Of a stretch of DNA of 64,000 bases, positions 41,574 through 50,132 are shown piece by piece. The translations under genes and the position numbers were made by a program. The stretch is from positions 27,584-91,583 of the forward strand of contig JBEULG010000024.1 of assembly GCA_041287425.1 (NCBI GenBank), in the 5' to 3' direction. The stretch comes from JAFGSI01 sp041287425. Lineage in GTDB: Bacteria > Chloroflexota > Anaerolineae > Anaerolineales > Villigracilaceae. The notes beneath the pieces were generated by a model. That model did not search any database and was not told the DNA's origin. It saw nothing but the letters and a program-made list of their open reading frames with translations. The first letter of the stretch is position 1. Each line of letters opens with the position of its first letter.

Positions 41574-42845
41574 TTATTCCCCAGAAACGCTCTGGCCCTG
41601 CATGCCCTCGAGCAATTGCGGCAGGTACCAGACTTGCTGATCCGTGGCGACTTCGCCATCGGCCAGGTAGGCCGTCCCATCTTGCAGGTTGAGCGGGCCG
41701 GTCCACAGATTGAGGCCGCCGGCCAGTTCGCCGATGAATTGATCCAGGAAAGCAGACGCCTCGGCGCTCAAGGCCGGGCCGGGAACGAAGCCGACCGCGC
41801 TGGTGTCGGGGTTGTTGATGTCAGCCCAATCCGGACCGTTCCACTGGAACGAGGAGGCCCAAGTGCCGTCGATGGCGGACTGAATGGTCGCGAGGTAAGC
41901 CGGGCCCCAATTGAAGTACGGCACGCCCAGGCAGACCTCGTTCGCTCCTTCGCAGGCGCCGATGAAGTCGTAGGGAATCGCCCAAACCTGTTCGCCAGCG
42001 GCACGCAGGCGGGCGGCCTCGGTCAAGGCCTCGGTGGTGTCAATGCCAGAGATGACCACGTCGTAGCCGGTGTTGAAGAAGTCATCGGCAACCTGGGTCG
42101 GGTCGGCGGTCACGCCGGGGATGTTGAACCAGAAGCCGATCCAGGTGACCTTGAACTGCAGGGCGGCCGGGTCGTTGCCCAGGTACTCGGTCCAGCAGTA
42201 GCGGGCGCCCAGGTAGGCCGAAGCAGCCAGGCGGCGGGTCTCATCGTTGATCAGGGGGCCGAGGTAGCCAATCTGACCGGTCTGGGTGGTCAGGGCGGCA
42301 GCGCAACCGGCGATCATCTTGCCGTATTCCATGCGGCCCATGATGTTGACCATGTTGTCCATCGGGATGTAAGCATTGCCCTCCGCCCAGACCTGATCGC
42401 CAGAGGCCATGATGACGAAGATATCGGGATGCGCCTGGGCGAACTCGGTGGAACTATCCTTCATGTCATCCGAGTTGAAGATGATCAGGCGAGCACCCTG
42501 GGCCACCAGTTCCTCGGCCAACTGGGCGGGGGTGGTGCCGGGGCGGTCAGCCGGGTTGACGCGGTCCAGATAGATCATCCGGGCGCCGGGCAGATGCTCC
42601 TCGACATAGAGACCGGCTTCGTAGTGCGCCTGGCTCCAGCCGCGGTCATTGTATGGACCGACCAGCAGCATGCCGAAGACGAATTCCTCGGGAGCGGTTT
42701 CGGTAGCGGCCGCTTCCGTGGCTGCAGCCTCCGTGGTCGTTTCCTCGCCAGTCGTCGGGGCTTCGGTCTCGGCCGGGCCGCATGCCGTCACCAGCATGAC
42801 CAGAGCCATGACCAGCAAAACAAGGCGAAACACATTTTTAGACAT
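41574..42845 (-). CDS. BMP-family substrate-binding lipoprotein
   Basis: A 423-residue lipoprotein: signal and lipobox LVTACGP, a Thr/Glu/Ala-rich linker to about 50, then a BMP/PnrA-type periplasmic-binding fold (FGMLLVGPYNDRGWSQAHYEAG, IIFNSDDMKD, GRMEYGKMIAGCAAALTT, IGYLGPLINDE, ADDFFNTGYDVVISGID). Family members characterised so far bind purine nucleosides. AGGAGGAG stands before the ATG. Its place directly after carbamate kinase and purine deaminases supports purine uptake. The transporter lies in the same operon. Confidence 0.87.
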   Translation of the reverse strand: MSKNVFRLVLLVMALVMLVTACGPAETEAPTTGEETTTEAAATEAAATETAPEEFVFGMLLVGPYNDRGWSQAHYEAGLYVEEHLPGARMIYLDRVNPADRPGTTPAQLAEELVAQGARLIIFNSDDMKDSSTEFAQAHPDIFVIMASGDQVWAEGNAYIPMDNMVNIMGRMEYGKMIAGCAAALTTQTGQIGYLGPLINDETRRLAASAYLGARYCWTEYLGNDPAALQFKVTWIGFWFNIPGVTADPTQVADDFFNTGYDVVISGIDTTEALTEAARLRAAGEQVWAIPYDFIGACEGANEVCLGVPYFNWGPAYLATIQSAIDGTWASSFQWNGPDWADINNPDTSAVGFVPGPALSAEASAFLDQFIGELAGGLNLWTGPLNLQDGTAYLADGEVATDQQVWYLPQLLEGMQGQSVSGE

Positions 42846-42985
42846 TCGATACTCCTCCTATGAATAGTGTGAACAAAAGGAACCCATCACGCAGATCAAG
42901 CGAACCGCCTCTCACTCCTCAACCTCAACCACCTCCTTTCAATCTACTCGCCACCAGGTTTCCAGCGATTTTAACACATCGCGGA

Positions 42986-43942
42986 TTACGGCACGATCCA
43001 CGTACCGGTCTCGCCTTTGAGGGCGCGGCCGATGTTTTCGGGGTTGGTGATGAGCGCCTTGCCGTTCGGGTTGGCCTCCAGGAACCAAATGATGGCCTGG
43101 ATTTTGGGGGCCATCGAGCCTTTGGCAAAGTGCGTGCCTTCGGCCAGGTATTGCTTGGCCTCGGCCAGGGTCATCCGGTCAATCCACTTCTGGTCGGGTT
43201 TGCCGAAGTTGAGCGCCACCTTTTCGACCGCGGTGGAGATGACGAACAGGTCGGCCTTGATTTCGCGCGCCAGCAGGCTGGAGGCGTAGTCCTTGTCAAT
43301 GACCGCCGCCGTGCCGACGTATTCGCCGTTGCCCTTGTCAATGACCGGGATGCCCCCGCCGCCGACGGTGATGACGACCACGCCGGCGTTCAGCAGGGTC
43401 TTGACCGAATCGAGTTCGACGACCTCCTTGGGCAGCGGCGAGGCGACCACGCGCCGCCAGCCGCGCCCGGCGTCTTCGACCACGTCCCAGCCCATTTCGT
43501 TCTTTCGGCGCATCGCCTCGGCCTCGTCCATGAACGAGCCGATGGGCTTGGTCGGATTCTTGAAGGCCGGGTCGTCCTTGTCCACCAGCACCTGGGTCAC
43601 GATGGTGGCGACGTTCTTCTTGATGCCGCGCCGGTAGAGTTCATTTTGCAGATTCTGCTGGAGGGCGTAGCCGATGGCGCCCTGGCTGTCGGCCCCGCAC
43701 ACGTCCAGCGGGACCTCGTGCATGCCCTCCACTTTGGCGGCGATTTCCGAGCGGCGCAGGATGAAGCCGACCTGCGGTCCGTTGCCGTGACCGATGGCCA
43801 CGTCCCAGCCGGCCTCAATCATGTCGGCGATGTGGTAGCAGGTCTCTTTGGCGGCCTGGTACTGGTCTTCGACGGTCTTGTGGGCTTCGTCTTTGATGAG
43901 TGAGTTGCCGCCGATGGCGACGACAGCGAGTTTTTTGGTCAT
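42986..43942 (-). CDS. arcC: Carbamate kinase
   Basis: A 318-residue amino-acid-kinase-fold enzyme. Motifs: VVAIGGNSLI at the start, IGHGNGPQVG, PLDVCGADSQGAIGY, VVITVGGGGIPV, and VIDKDYASSLLA; EGTHFAKGSMAPKIQA near the C-terminus. It makes ATP from carbamoyl phosphate and ADP in fermentative pathways (arginine, agmatine, allantoin, purine). Here it follows two transcarbamylase genes rather than arginine deiminase, so arginine is not the obvious source. Confidence 0.93.
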   Translation of the reverse strand: MTKKLAVVAIGGNSLIKDEAHKTVEDQYQAAKETCYHIADMIEAGWDVAIGHGNGPQVGFILRRSEIAAKVEGMHEVPLDVCGADSQGAIGYALQQNLQNELYRRGIKKNVATIVTQVLVDKDDPAFKNPTKPIGSFMDEAEAMRRKNEMGWDVVEDAGRGWRRVVASPLPKEVVELDSVKTLLNAGVVVITVGGGGIPVIDKGNGEYVGTAAVIDKDYASSLLAREIKADLFVISTAVEKVALNFGKPDQKWIDRMTLAEAKQYLAEGTHFAKGSMAPKIQAIIWFLEANPNGKALITNPENIGRALKGETGTWIVP

Positions 43943-43987
43943 ACCTTCTCCTTGTTAGTCTAATAGTCGCCGGTCTGATCGTCGTCA

Positions 43988-44050
43988 GTCTGATAGTCAT
44001 CAGTCCCATAGACTATACGACTATCAGACTATCCGACTATCCGACTATTC
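43988..44050. repeat. GACTATNN tandem repeat with inverted copy
   Basis: Five 8-bp units, GACTATAC, GACTATCA, GACTATCC, GACTATCC, GACTATTC, run from 44011 to 44050 between the carbamate kinase and YgeW-like genes. Upstream, GTCTGATAGTC (43988-43998) is an exact inverted copy of GACTATCAGAC (44019-44029), so the transcript can fold into a hairpin. A microsatellite of this kind can vary in length. Confidence 0.85.
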
Positions 44051-44054
44051 GACT

Positions 44055-45044
44055 CTATCCCATCGTCAGCGCCATGACCGCCTTCTGAGCGTGCAGGCGG
44101 TTTTCGGCCTCGTCATAGACGACCGAGTTCGGGCCGTCAATCACGCCGTCGGTGACCTCGATGTTGCGGTCGGCGGGCAGGGGGTGCATGTAAATCGCGT
44201 CCGGCTTGGCGAGGGCCATCTTGCGCTCATCGGTAATCCAGTGTTCGTACTTCTTGATGATTTTGGCGCCCTCTTCGGCATCCGGCGTGTGGACCAGCGC
44301 GCCCCACGACTTGGCGTAGATGATGTCGGCGTCCTTGAAGGCTTTCTCCATCCCGTCCGGGTCGGAGATGACCTCGAAGCCGACTGCGGCCTTTTTGGCC
44401 TCGTCCTCGGCCTGGGCCATGATTTCGGGCATCAGGCGGAATTCCGGCGGGTGGACGAGGGTCACATCCAGCCCGAAGCGCGGCATTTGCAGGATGAGCG
44501 ACTGCGGCACCGAGATGGGCTTCTGATACGAGGCCGCGTAGGCCCACGAGACGACCATCTTCTTGCGGCGCAGGTCGCGGCCTTTCTTCTCGATGATGGT
44601 CATCAGGTCGGCCAGGCACTGGAAGGGATGGTAGATGTCGCACTGCATGTTCAGCACCGGCACGCGGCTGTACTTGGCGACATCGTTGATGTACTTGTTG
44701 CCCACACCCCAGTCCACGTGGCGGATGGCGATGCCGTCAAAATAGCGGCCGAAGATTTCGCCGATTTCCTTGGGGGTGTCGCCGTGGGCAATTTGGGTGG
44801 TGCGGCTTTCGATGAACGCGCCGTGTCCGCCCAGTTGGGCGATGCCGGCCTCGAACGAGCCGCGCGTGCGGGTGGACGAGAAGAAGAACAGCATGGCCAG
44901 CACCTTGTCGCGCAAATAGGCGTGCGGCTCATTCAGGGCGCGCTTGCGCTTCAGGTCGAAGGCCACGTCCAGGACGGTTTCGACTTCTTCTTTCGTAAAA
45001 TCCAGGTCGCCGATCAGGTCTCGGCCGTGGAGGAAGGTTTGCAT
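44055..45044 (-). CDS. YgeW-like (knotted) carbamoyltransferase
   Basis: A 329-residue transcarbamylase. Carbamoyl phosphate site: SSTRTR (56-61), IRH, HPFQCLAD (139-146). The middle segment (TTQIAHGDTPKE; VSWAYAASYQKPISVPQ near 165-181; FKDADIIYAKSWGAL near 236-250) looks much like the knotted YgeW family. The C-terminus (YMHPLPADRN, GPNSVVYDEAENRLHAQKAVM) is more ornithine-carbamoyltransferase-like. It lacks the OTC ornithine motif SMG. I therefore do not call it anabolic OTC. Being next to carbamate kinase, it probably works in the phosphorolytic direction on a ureido compound. Substrate unknown. Confidence 0.78.
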   Translation of the reverse strand: MQTFLHGRDLIGDLDFTKEEVETVLDVAFDLKRKRALNEPHAYLRDKVLAMLFFFSSTRTRGSFEAGIAQLGGHGAFIESRTTQIAHGDTPKEIGEIFGRYFDGIAIRHVDWGVGNKYINDVAKYSRVPVLNMQCDIYHPFQCLADLMTIIEKKGRDLRRKKMVVSWAYAASYQKPISVPQSLILQMPRFGLDVTLVHPPEFRLMPEIMAQAEDEAKKAAVGFEVISDPDGMEKAFKDADIIYAKSWGALVHTPDAEEGAKIIKKYEHWITDERKMALAKPDAIYMHPLPADRNIEVTDGVIDGPNSVVYDEAENRLHAQKAVMALTMG

Positions 45045-45060
45045 ACTTAAAGTCTCCTTT

Positions 45061-46014
45061 CTACTCCATCGCTCCCAACACCAGCGCCAACAGCGCCATG
45101 CGCATCACCACGCCGTTGAAGGCCTCCTGCCAGTAGCGGCTCCAGCGGGTGATGTCCACATCGGTCGGGACCTCGTCCATGCGCGGCAGGGAGTGGAGCA
45201 GGATGGCGTCGGACTTGGCCTTGGTGGCGAGCAGTTCGCGGGTAATCTTGTAGTTGGCGGGGGTCAGGCCCACATCGCCCTTGCGCTCGTCGCGCGACTT
45301 GGTGTAATCGGGCTGGACGACCGGCTCGACCAGGATGACATCCGCATCGGCAATCGCCTGCTCGACATGCTCGGCTTCGCGGAAGTCGAGGCTGTATTGG
45401 CGCAACTCGGCCTTGAACTCCTCGGTCAGCGACATCTCGGGCGGGGAGACGAAGGTAATCGGGCAATCGAACTGCGTCAGGGCATAGGCCAGCGAGTGCA
45501 TCGTGCGCATGCGCATATCGCCCACCGCCAGCCACTTCAGGCCGTCAATCGTGCCTTTCTCTTTCAAGACGGTGTAGAGGTCGGTCAGAATCTGAGTCGG
45601 GTGTTCGCCCCAGCCGTCGCCGCCGTTGATGACGGGAATGGAGGCCCACTTGGCCGCCTCGTGCGGCGCGCCCTGCTGGAAGTGGCGCATGACGATGACA
45701 TCGCCGTAGAACTCCAGCATCTTGACCGTGTCCTTGATGGACTCCTGGTAGAAATCTCCGGCGCGGGTCATCTTGGCGTCGGCGAAACCGGTGACGTGAC
45801 CGCCCAGGCGGTGCATGGCCGCCTCGTGCGCCAGACGCGTGCGCGTGGACGGCTGATAGAAGGCCGTTACCAGCGTCTTCTCCTTGAGCAGGTCGCTGTT
45901 GCGGCGCTGCACGGCAATCGGCTCCAGTTCGGCCGCCACGTCGAAGACATGGAAGAACTCGTTCCGTTCGAAATCTTTGAGGGACAGAATGTCCCGGCCT
46001 GCAAAACTACGCAT
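45061..46014 (-). CDS. Aspartate-carbamoyltransferase-like enzyme, altered substrate site
   Basis: A 317-residue PyrB paralog. The carbamoyl phosphate half is intact: QPSTRTRLAHEAAMHRLGG (54-72), VMRHFQQGA, EHPTQILTDLYT (137-148). Arg170 in MRMRTMHSL corresponds to ATCase Arg167. The TRVQ motif, whose Arg229 in E. coli holds the aspartate side chain, aligns here with EPVVQ (230-234), so that Arg is missing by my hand alignment, and HPLPR is HSLPR (274-278). It may be pyrB, but its position between a GntR regulator, a second transcarbamylase and carbamate kinase suggests a catabolic enzyme with another amino or ureido substrate. Confidence 0.75.
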   Translation of the reverse strand: MRSFAGRDILSLKDFERNEFFHVFDVAAELEPIAVQRRNSDLLKEKTLVTAFYQPSTRTRLAHEAAMHRLGGHVTGFADAKMTRAGDFYQESIKDTVKMLEFYGDVIVMRHFQQGAPHEAAKWASIPVINGGDGWGEHPTQILTDLYTVLKEKGTIDGLKWLAVGDMRMRTMHSLAYALTQFDCPITFVSPPEMSLTEEFKAELRQYSLDFREAEHVEQAIADADVILVEPVVQPDYTKSRDERKGDVGLTPANYKITRELLATKAKSDAILLHSLPRMDEVPTDVDITRWSRYWQEAFNGVVMRMALLALVLGAME

Positions 46015-46112
46015 TTTTTCTTACCTCCAAGATGAATTGAGAATTGACAGCGCTCTGGTTAAGCACTGTCGGTTTGAGCACACCGAATCGAATGGCGCTG
46101 GGAAATGCACCA

Positions 46113-46835
46113 TCACTCAGCCTGTCCGACTCTCCTTACCACGTGGAAGCGGAAATAGCCGGGTCGAAAATAACTATGCGAAAAATCTATCGCTCTGCCG
46201 TTCTCGTCATACAGAAGCGCCACGAAGTGCAGCAAGACATCATCGCGCTGGACCTGGAGGGCACGCGCCACTTCCGGCGTCGCCCCAATCGCGCGGATCT
46301 CCGTCCGCGAATGGGATAGTTTGGGCGCCCCGCGTCTCAACAACAGGTCGAGGACCGAACCCGAAAAACCGTTCCCGATCTCCTCCTCGCTCAACACATC
46401 GGCCGGCAGGATGTCGATGAGATAGGCGATAGGCGTATTCTCGGTATAAATCACGCGCTCGACGCGCGTCAGGGGCGCGCCGCGAGCGACTCCCAGCGCC
46501 TCCGCCTCGGCCGCCTCGGCCTGCGACTGCTCGACCTGGAGTTCGCCCATTCGAACCTTCAGACCAATCCGCTGAGCCAGCGTCTCGATACTTTCCAGGA
46601 CCTCCAGCCCGCTCTCGATCACCGGAATCTTGCCGACCACAAACGTACCGACTCCCTGTCGGCGGCGAATCAGCCCCCGCCCCTCGATGGCACGCATCGC
46701 CTCGCGCAGTGTCGCCCGCGAAACACCCAACTGCTTTGCCAGATAAGGTTCAGACGGCAGTTGGCTTTCCGCCGGCATCGATTCAATCATCTGAATGAGT
46801 TCGGCCTGCAAACGACGAAAGGGAAACTGTGTCAT
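46113..46835 (-). CDS. GntR-family regulator (HutC/UTRA type)
   Basis: A 240-residue transcription factor. Residues 5-68 form the GntR winged helix (LPSEPYLAKQLGVSRATLREAMRAIEGRGLIRRRQGVGTFV) and 85-235 a UTRA ligand domain (VERVIYTENTPIAYLIDILP, DDVLLHFVALLYDENGRAIDFSHSYFR). Such regulators are usually local repressors released by a pathway metabolite. It sits inside the purine operon; the palindrome at 50111-50127 is its likely operator. Confidence 0.88.
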   Translation of the reverse strand: MTQFPFRRLQAELIQMIESMPAESQLPSEPYLAKQLGVSRATLREAMRAIEGRGLIRRRQGVGTFVVGKIPVIESGLEVLESIETLAQRIGLKVRMGELQVEQSQAEAAEAEALGVARGAPLTRVERVIYTENTPIAYLIDILPADVLSEEEIGNGFSGSVLDLLLRRGAPKLSHSRTEIRAIGATPEVARALQVQRDDVLLHFVALLYDENGRAIDFSHSYFRPGYFRFHVVRRVGQAE

Positions 46836-46844
46836 GGCTTTCTC

Positions 46845-48641
46845 CTATGTCGCCGGTCCTTCGACGACCGGCACAAATTTGAAATGCACCGCATCGACCA
46901 GCCCGCGGTCCGTAATCCGCAATTCTGGGATGACCGGCAGGGCCAGCAAACTCAACTGCATATTGGGATTGTTCAACTGACATCCGCAGGCCCGGAACCC
47001 TTGCAGGACGCTCTCTGCCCGCATGGCCACGATTTCTGCCCGTTCGGTAGCCATCAGCCCCGCTAATTGCAAGTCCACTTGACCGATGATTTCCCCCTCC
47101 TTGACGACCACCTGCCCGCCTCCCGAGGCGGCCAGGGCATTGGCTGCAACCGCCATACTCGCCTCATCCGTCCCGACGATGATGAGATGATGACTGTCGT
47201 GCGCCACGGTGGAGGCCACCGCGCAGCGAGCCTGGAAACCAAAACCGCTCACCAGCCCCACCTGCACCGTCCCGCTGCCACGGTGACGCTCAACCAGCGC
47301 TACTTTAGCCAGGTCGCTTTCCAGATTCGGGCGGATTTCCCCGTCTGCGACCGTCGCAGTTAATTTGAGATGCCTGGTAGGCGCCTGGTTCTCGACCACG
47401 CCGATTACATTGCAGACCACCCGACTCCCGCCCTCGGCCGCCACCGGCAGACGGAAATCCTCGGCCTTCATCTTCCTGCCAAGGTGGACCGAACGCGTCG
47501 CCCAGGCCGGATAGCGCACAGCCGGAAGTTCAAGCAATAATTTGCCCCGGTCTGCTGCAACCACCCCACGAGCAATCACCATGGAAACCTGGAAATTCTT
47601 CAAATCATTGACCAGCAAAATATCCGCCCAGCGTCCCGGAGCAATCTGGCCGATTTCGCGGCTAAGGCCAAAGTGTTCGGCTGTGTTGAGGGTTGCCATC
47701 TGGATAGCGGTCATCGGCGCCAGCCCTTCGGCGATGGCATGACGCACCACCCGATCCATGTGGCCATGAATGAGGGTGTCGGCGTGGGCGTCATCGTTGC
47801 AGAGCAGAAAATGACGCGGATCGAGACGCATCTTGGTCACCGCCTTGACCTGGGCAGCCACATCGTGCCAGGCCGATCCATAGCGCATCATCACCTTCAT
47901 CCCCTGGCGAGCGCGGGCAATGGCGTCTTCCAAGCGCGTCCCCTCGTGGTCATCTTCTGCACCGCCGGCCACGTAGCCATGAAATGCCCGTCCCAGGTCT
48001 GGCGAGGCGTAATGTCCGCCGATGACTTTGCCGGCCCGGCGGGCGGCCACCATTTCCGCAATCATCTTTCGGTCACCGGCGGCCACGCCCGGAAAATTCA
48101 TCACCTCGCCCAGGCCAATGACCCCCTCCCAGCCAAGCGCCTCGGCCACCTCCTCCGGCCCGAGTTCGGCGCCGGGCGTCTCGAACCCCGGCGCGGCCGG
48201 CACGCAGGACGGCACCTGCACCCACACATGAATCGGCTGGCGGCGCGCCTCGTCCACCATCAGACGGATGCCCTTCAGGCCAAAGACATTGGCAATCTCA
48301 TGCGGGTCAACAAACAGGCCGGTCGTCCCGTGCGGCAGAACAGCCCGCACGAACTCGGTGACGGTCAGCATGCCCGACTCGACATGCACATGGGCATCCA
48401 GCAGACCGGGGACAAGGTACTTTCCATTGGCATCCAACACCAGGGTGCTGTTCGAATCGATGGTGTGGGAGGCGTCTGGCCCTACGTAAGCCACGCGCCC
48501 ATCCTTCACGGCCACATCCGTATCGGGGATGAATTCCCCCGATTGGACGCACACCCAGGTGCCGTTTTTGATCACCAAATCGGCGGGCCTGCGGCCCATA
48601 GCCACGTCAATCAGGTTCTTTACGAGTGCAGGGGAATGCAT
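46845..48641 (-). CDS. ade: Adenine deaminase
   Basis: A 598-residue amidohydrolase of the Ade family. Metal ligands: LLDAHVHVESG near the N-terminus, GGHYASPDL, LLCNDDAHADTLIHGHMD. The C-terminal domain has AHDSHHLIIVGTDEASM and CQLNNPNMQLSLLALPVIPELRITDRG, split here as characteristic family blocks. It converts adenine to hypoxanthine and ammonia. It lies 9 nt before the GntR gene and 61 nt after the 8-oxoguanine deaminase. Confidence 0.92.
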   Translation of the reverse strand: MHSPALVKNLIDVAMGRRPADLVIKNGTWVCVQSGEFIPDTDVAVKDGRVAYVGPDASHTIDSNSTLVLDANGKYLVPGLLDAHVHVESGMLTVTEFVRAVLPHGTTGLFVDPHEIANVFGLKGIRLMVDEARRQPIHVWVQVPSCVPAAPGFETPGAELGPEEVAEALGWEGVIGLGEVMNFPGVAAGDRKMIAEMVAARRAGKVIGGHYASPDLGRAFHGYVAGGAEDDHEGTRLEDAIARARQGMKVMMRYGSAWHDVAAQVKAVTKMRLDPRHFLLCNDDAHADTLIHGHMDRVVRHAIAEGLAPMTAIQMATLNTAEHFGLSREIGQIAPGRWADILLVNDLKNFQVSMVIARGVVAADRGKLLLELPAVRYPAWATRSVHLGRKMKAEDFRLPVAAEGGSRVVCNVIGVVENQAPTRHLKLTATVADGEIRPNLESDLAKVALVERHRGSGTVQVGLVSGFGFQARCAVASTVAHDSHHLIIVGTDEASMAVAANALAASGGGQVVVKEGEIIGQVDLQLAGLMATERAEIVAMRAESVLQGFRACGCQLNNPNMQLSLLALPVIPELRITDRGLVDAVHFKFVPVVEGPAT

Positions 48642-48702
48642 AATTTCTCCTTAAACTCAGGTTCGAGAGAGAGAAACAAGCCGCATAGAACTTCGACTGC
48701 GG

Positions 48703-50094
48703 TTACCGATCGCCGCCGAGCAAGCGCCTGGCCGCCCGGTTGTGCTTTTCCACCAGCCGAGCCTCGTCCACCGTGACCAGGTGCCCGGCGCGCACCACAA
48801 AGCGCCCGCCGATGACGGTGTAATCGGCGCGGACGGGGTGACAGAAGACCGCCGCCGCCACCGGGTCGTGCAGCGCGCCGGCGTAGTCGAGGCGGTTCAG
48901 GGCAATGGCGAAGAAGTCGGCGCATTTGCCAACTTCGAGCGAGCCGATGTCGGCGCGTCCCAGCACCGCCGCGCCGCCGCGCGTCGCCAGCCAGAGGGCA
49001 TCGCGGGCGGTCATCAGTTTGCGGGAGGGGTCGTTCGAGAGGGAAAATCCGGTGATGCCCTCCTTCAGCCGCGCCAGAAGCATCGCCTGGCGCGCTTCGG
49101 CCAGCATGTGCGAACTGTCGTTGCTGGCGGAGCCATCCACGCCCAGGCCGACCTTCACGCCCGCCGCCAGATACTCCTTCACCGGCGCAATGCCGGAGGC
49201 CAGGCGCATGTTCGAGGAGGGGCAGTGCGCCACCCCGCAGCCGTGCCGGGCAAAGGTCTGCACTTCCTCGCCGTTGACGTAGATGGCATGCGCAAACCAG
49301 ACATCCTCCCCCACCCAGTCGAGCGACTGCATGTACGGGACGGGGCGGTAGCCGAACTTTTGCAGGCAGAACTGCTCCTCGTCCTCCGTCTCGGCCAGAT
49401 GGGTGTGCAGGTGGACGCCGTAGTGCCGCGCCAGGCGCGCCGATTCGCGCATCAGGTCGCCGGTCACCGAGAAGGGCGAGCAGGGGGCCAGGACAATCTG
49501 GACGAACGAACCCGGTTGCGGGTCGTGATAGGTCTCGATGAGCCGCTGCGAGTCGCGCAGAATGTTCTCCTCGCTGTCCACCACCGAGTCGGGCGGCAGT
49601 CCGCCTTTCGATTCGCCCAGGCTCATCGAGCCGCGCGAGGCGTGAATGCGGACGCCGATTTCCTTTGCCGCGGCAATCTCATCGTCCAGTTTCGAGCCGT
49701 TGGGGTAGAGGTAGAGATGGTCAGAGGCGGTGGTGCAGCCGGAGAGCGCCAGTTCGGCCAGGGCGGTCTGGGTGGAGATGAAAATGTCTTCGGGGGTGAG
49801 CCGCGCCCAGATGGGATAGAGCGTCTTCAGCCAGTTGAACAGGTTGGCATCCTGGGCAGCCGGGACGGCGCGGGTCAACGTCTGGTAGAAGTGGTGGTGG
49901 GTGTTGACCAGGCCGGGCAGCAGCAGGTGGCCGGTCAGGTCGAGGACTTCATCAGCAGTGGTGTGACGCAAGTCCGAGACGTGCGCTACCTCTTCAATGA
50001 AACCATCGCGGACGAAAAGACCGCCATCGGGAATCTCCCGCCGGCGGTCGTCCATCGTGACAAGATAGGCGTGCTTGATGAGAAGTGTGCTCAT
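48703..50094 (-). CDS. 8-oxoguanine deaminase-type amidohydrolase
   Basis: A 463-residue amidohydrolase of the TrzN/AtzB/8-oxoguanine deaminase group. NTHHHFYQTLTRAVP and NLFNWLKTLYPIWARLTPED are the N-terminal signature. Metal and catalytic residues occur in HLHTHLAETEDEE, FAHAIYVNGEE and GLGVDGSASNDSSHM. RGSMSLGESKGGLPPDSVV and APCSPFSVTGDLM match the 8-oxoguanine deaminases as I know them. These produce urate from 8-oxoguanine. SsnA and isoxanthopterin deaminase are alternatives. First gene of the purine operon. Confidence 0.82.
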   Translation of the reverse strand: MSTLLIKHAYLVTMDDRRREIPDGGLFVRDGFIEEVAHVSDLRHTTADEVLDLTGHLLLPGLVNTHHHFYQTLTRAVPAAQDANLFNWLKTLYPIWARLTPEDIFISTQTALAELALSGCTTASDHLYLYPNGSKLDDEIAAAKEIGVRIHASRGSMSLGESKGGLPPDSVVDSEENILRDSQRLIETYHDPQPGSFVQIVLAPCSPFSVTGDLMRESARLARHYGVHLHTHLAETEDEEQFCLQKFGYRPVPYMQSLDWVGEDVWFAHAIYVNGEEVQTFARHGCGVAHCPSSNMRLASGIAPVKEYLAAGVKVGLGVDGSASNDSSHMLAEARQAMLLARLKEGITGFSLSNDPSRKLMTARDALWLATRGGAAVLGRADIGSLEVGKCADFFAIALNRLDYAGALHDPVAAAVFCHPVRADYTVIGGRFVVRAGHLVTVDEARLVEKHNRAARRLLGGDR

Positions 50095-50110
50095 AGAGAA
50101 GAAGGCGGTC

Positions 50111-50127
50111 TAGTTGTCTGACAACTA
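50111..50127. promoter_or_regulatory. 17-bp palindromic operator (GntR type)
   Basis: TAGTTGTCTGACAACTA is a perfect palindrome of two 8-bp arms around one base. It begins 5 nt after the -10 box of the minus-strand purine operon, so it covers the expected transcription start. The TTGT..ACAA core resembles GntR-family operators, and a GntR/UTRA gene lies in the operon. Confidence 0.8.
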
Positions 50128-50132
50128 TCTAT

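Noticed and set aside
44011..44050. A CRISPR array at the repeated GACTATNN sequence
   Set aside because: The units are 8 bp and directly adjacent, without spacers.
44055..45044. Simple annotation as anabolic ornithine carbamoyltransferase (argF)
   Set aside because: The OTC ornithine loop SMG is absent, HCLP is HPLP, the middle part is YgeW-like, and no arginine genes are near.
42986..46014. An arginine deiminase (ADI) pathway operon
   Set aside because: Carbamate kinase and transcarbamylases are present, but arginine deiminase and an arginine/ornithine antiporter are not; purine genes surround them instead.
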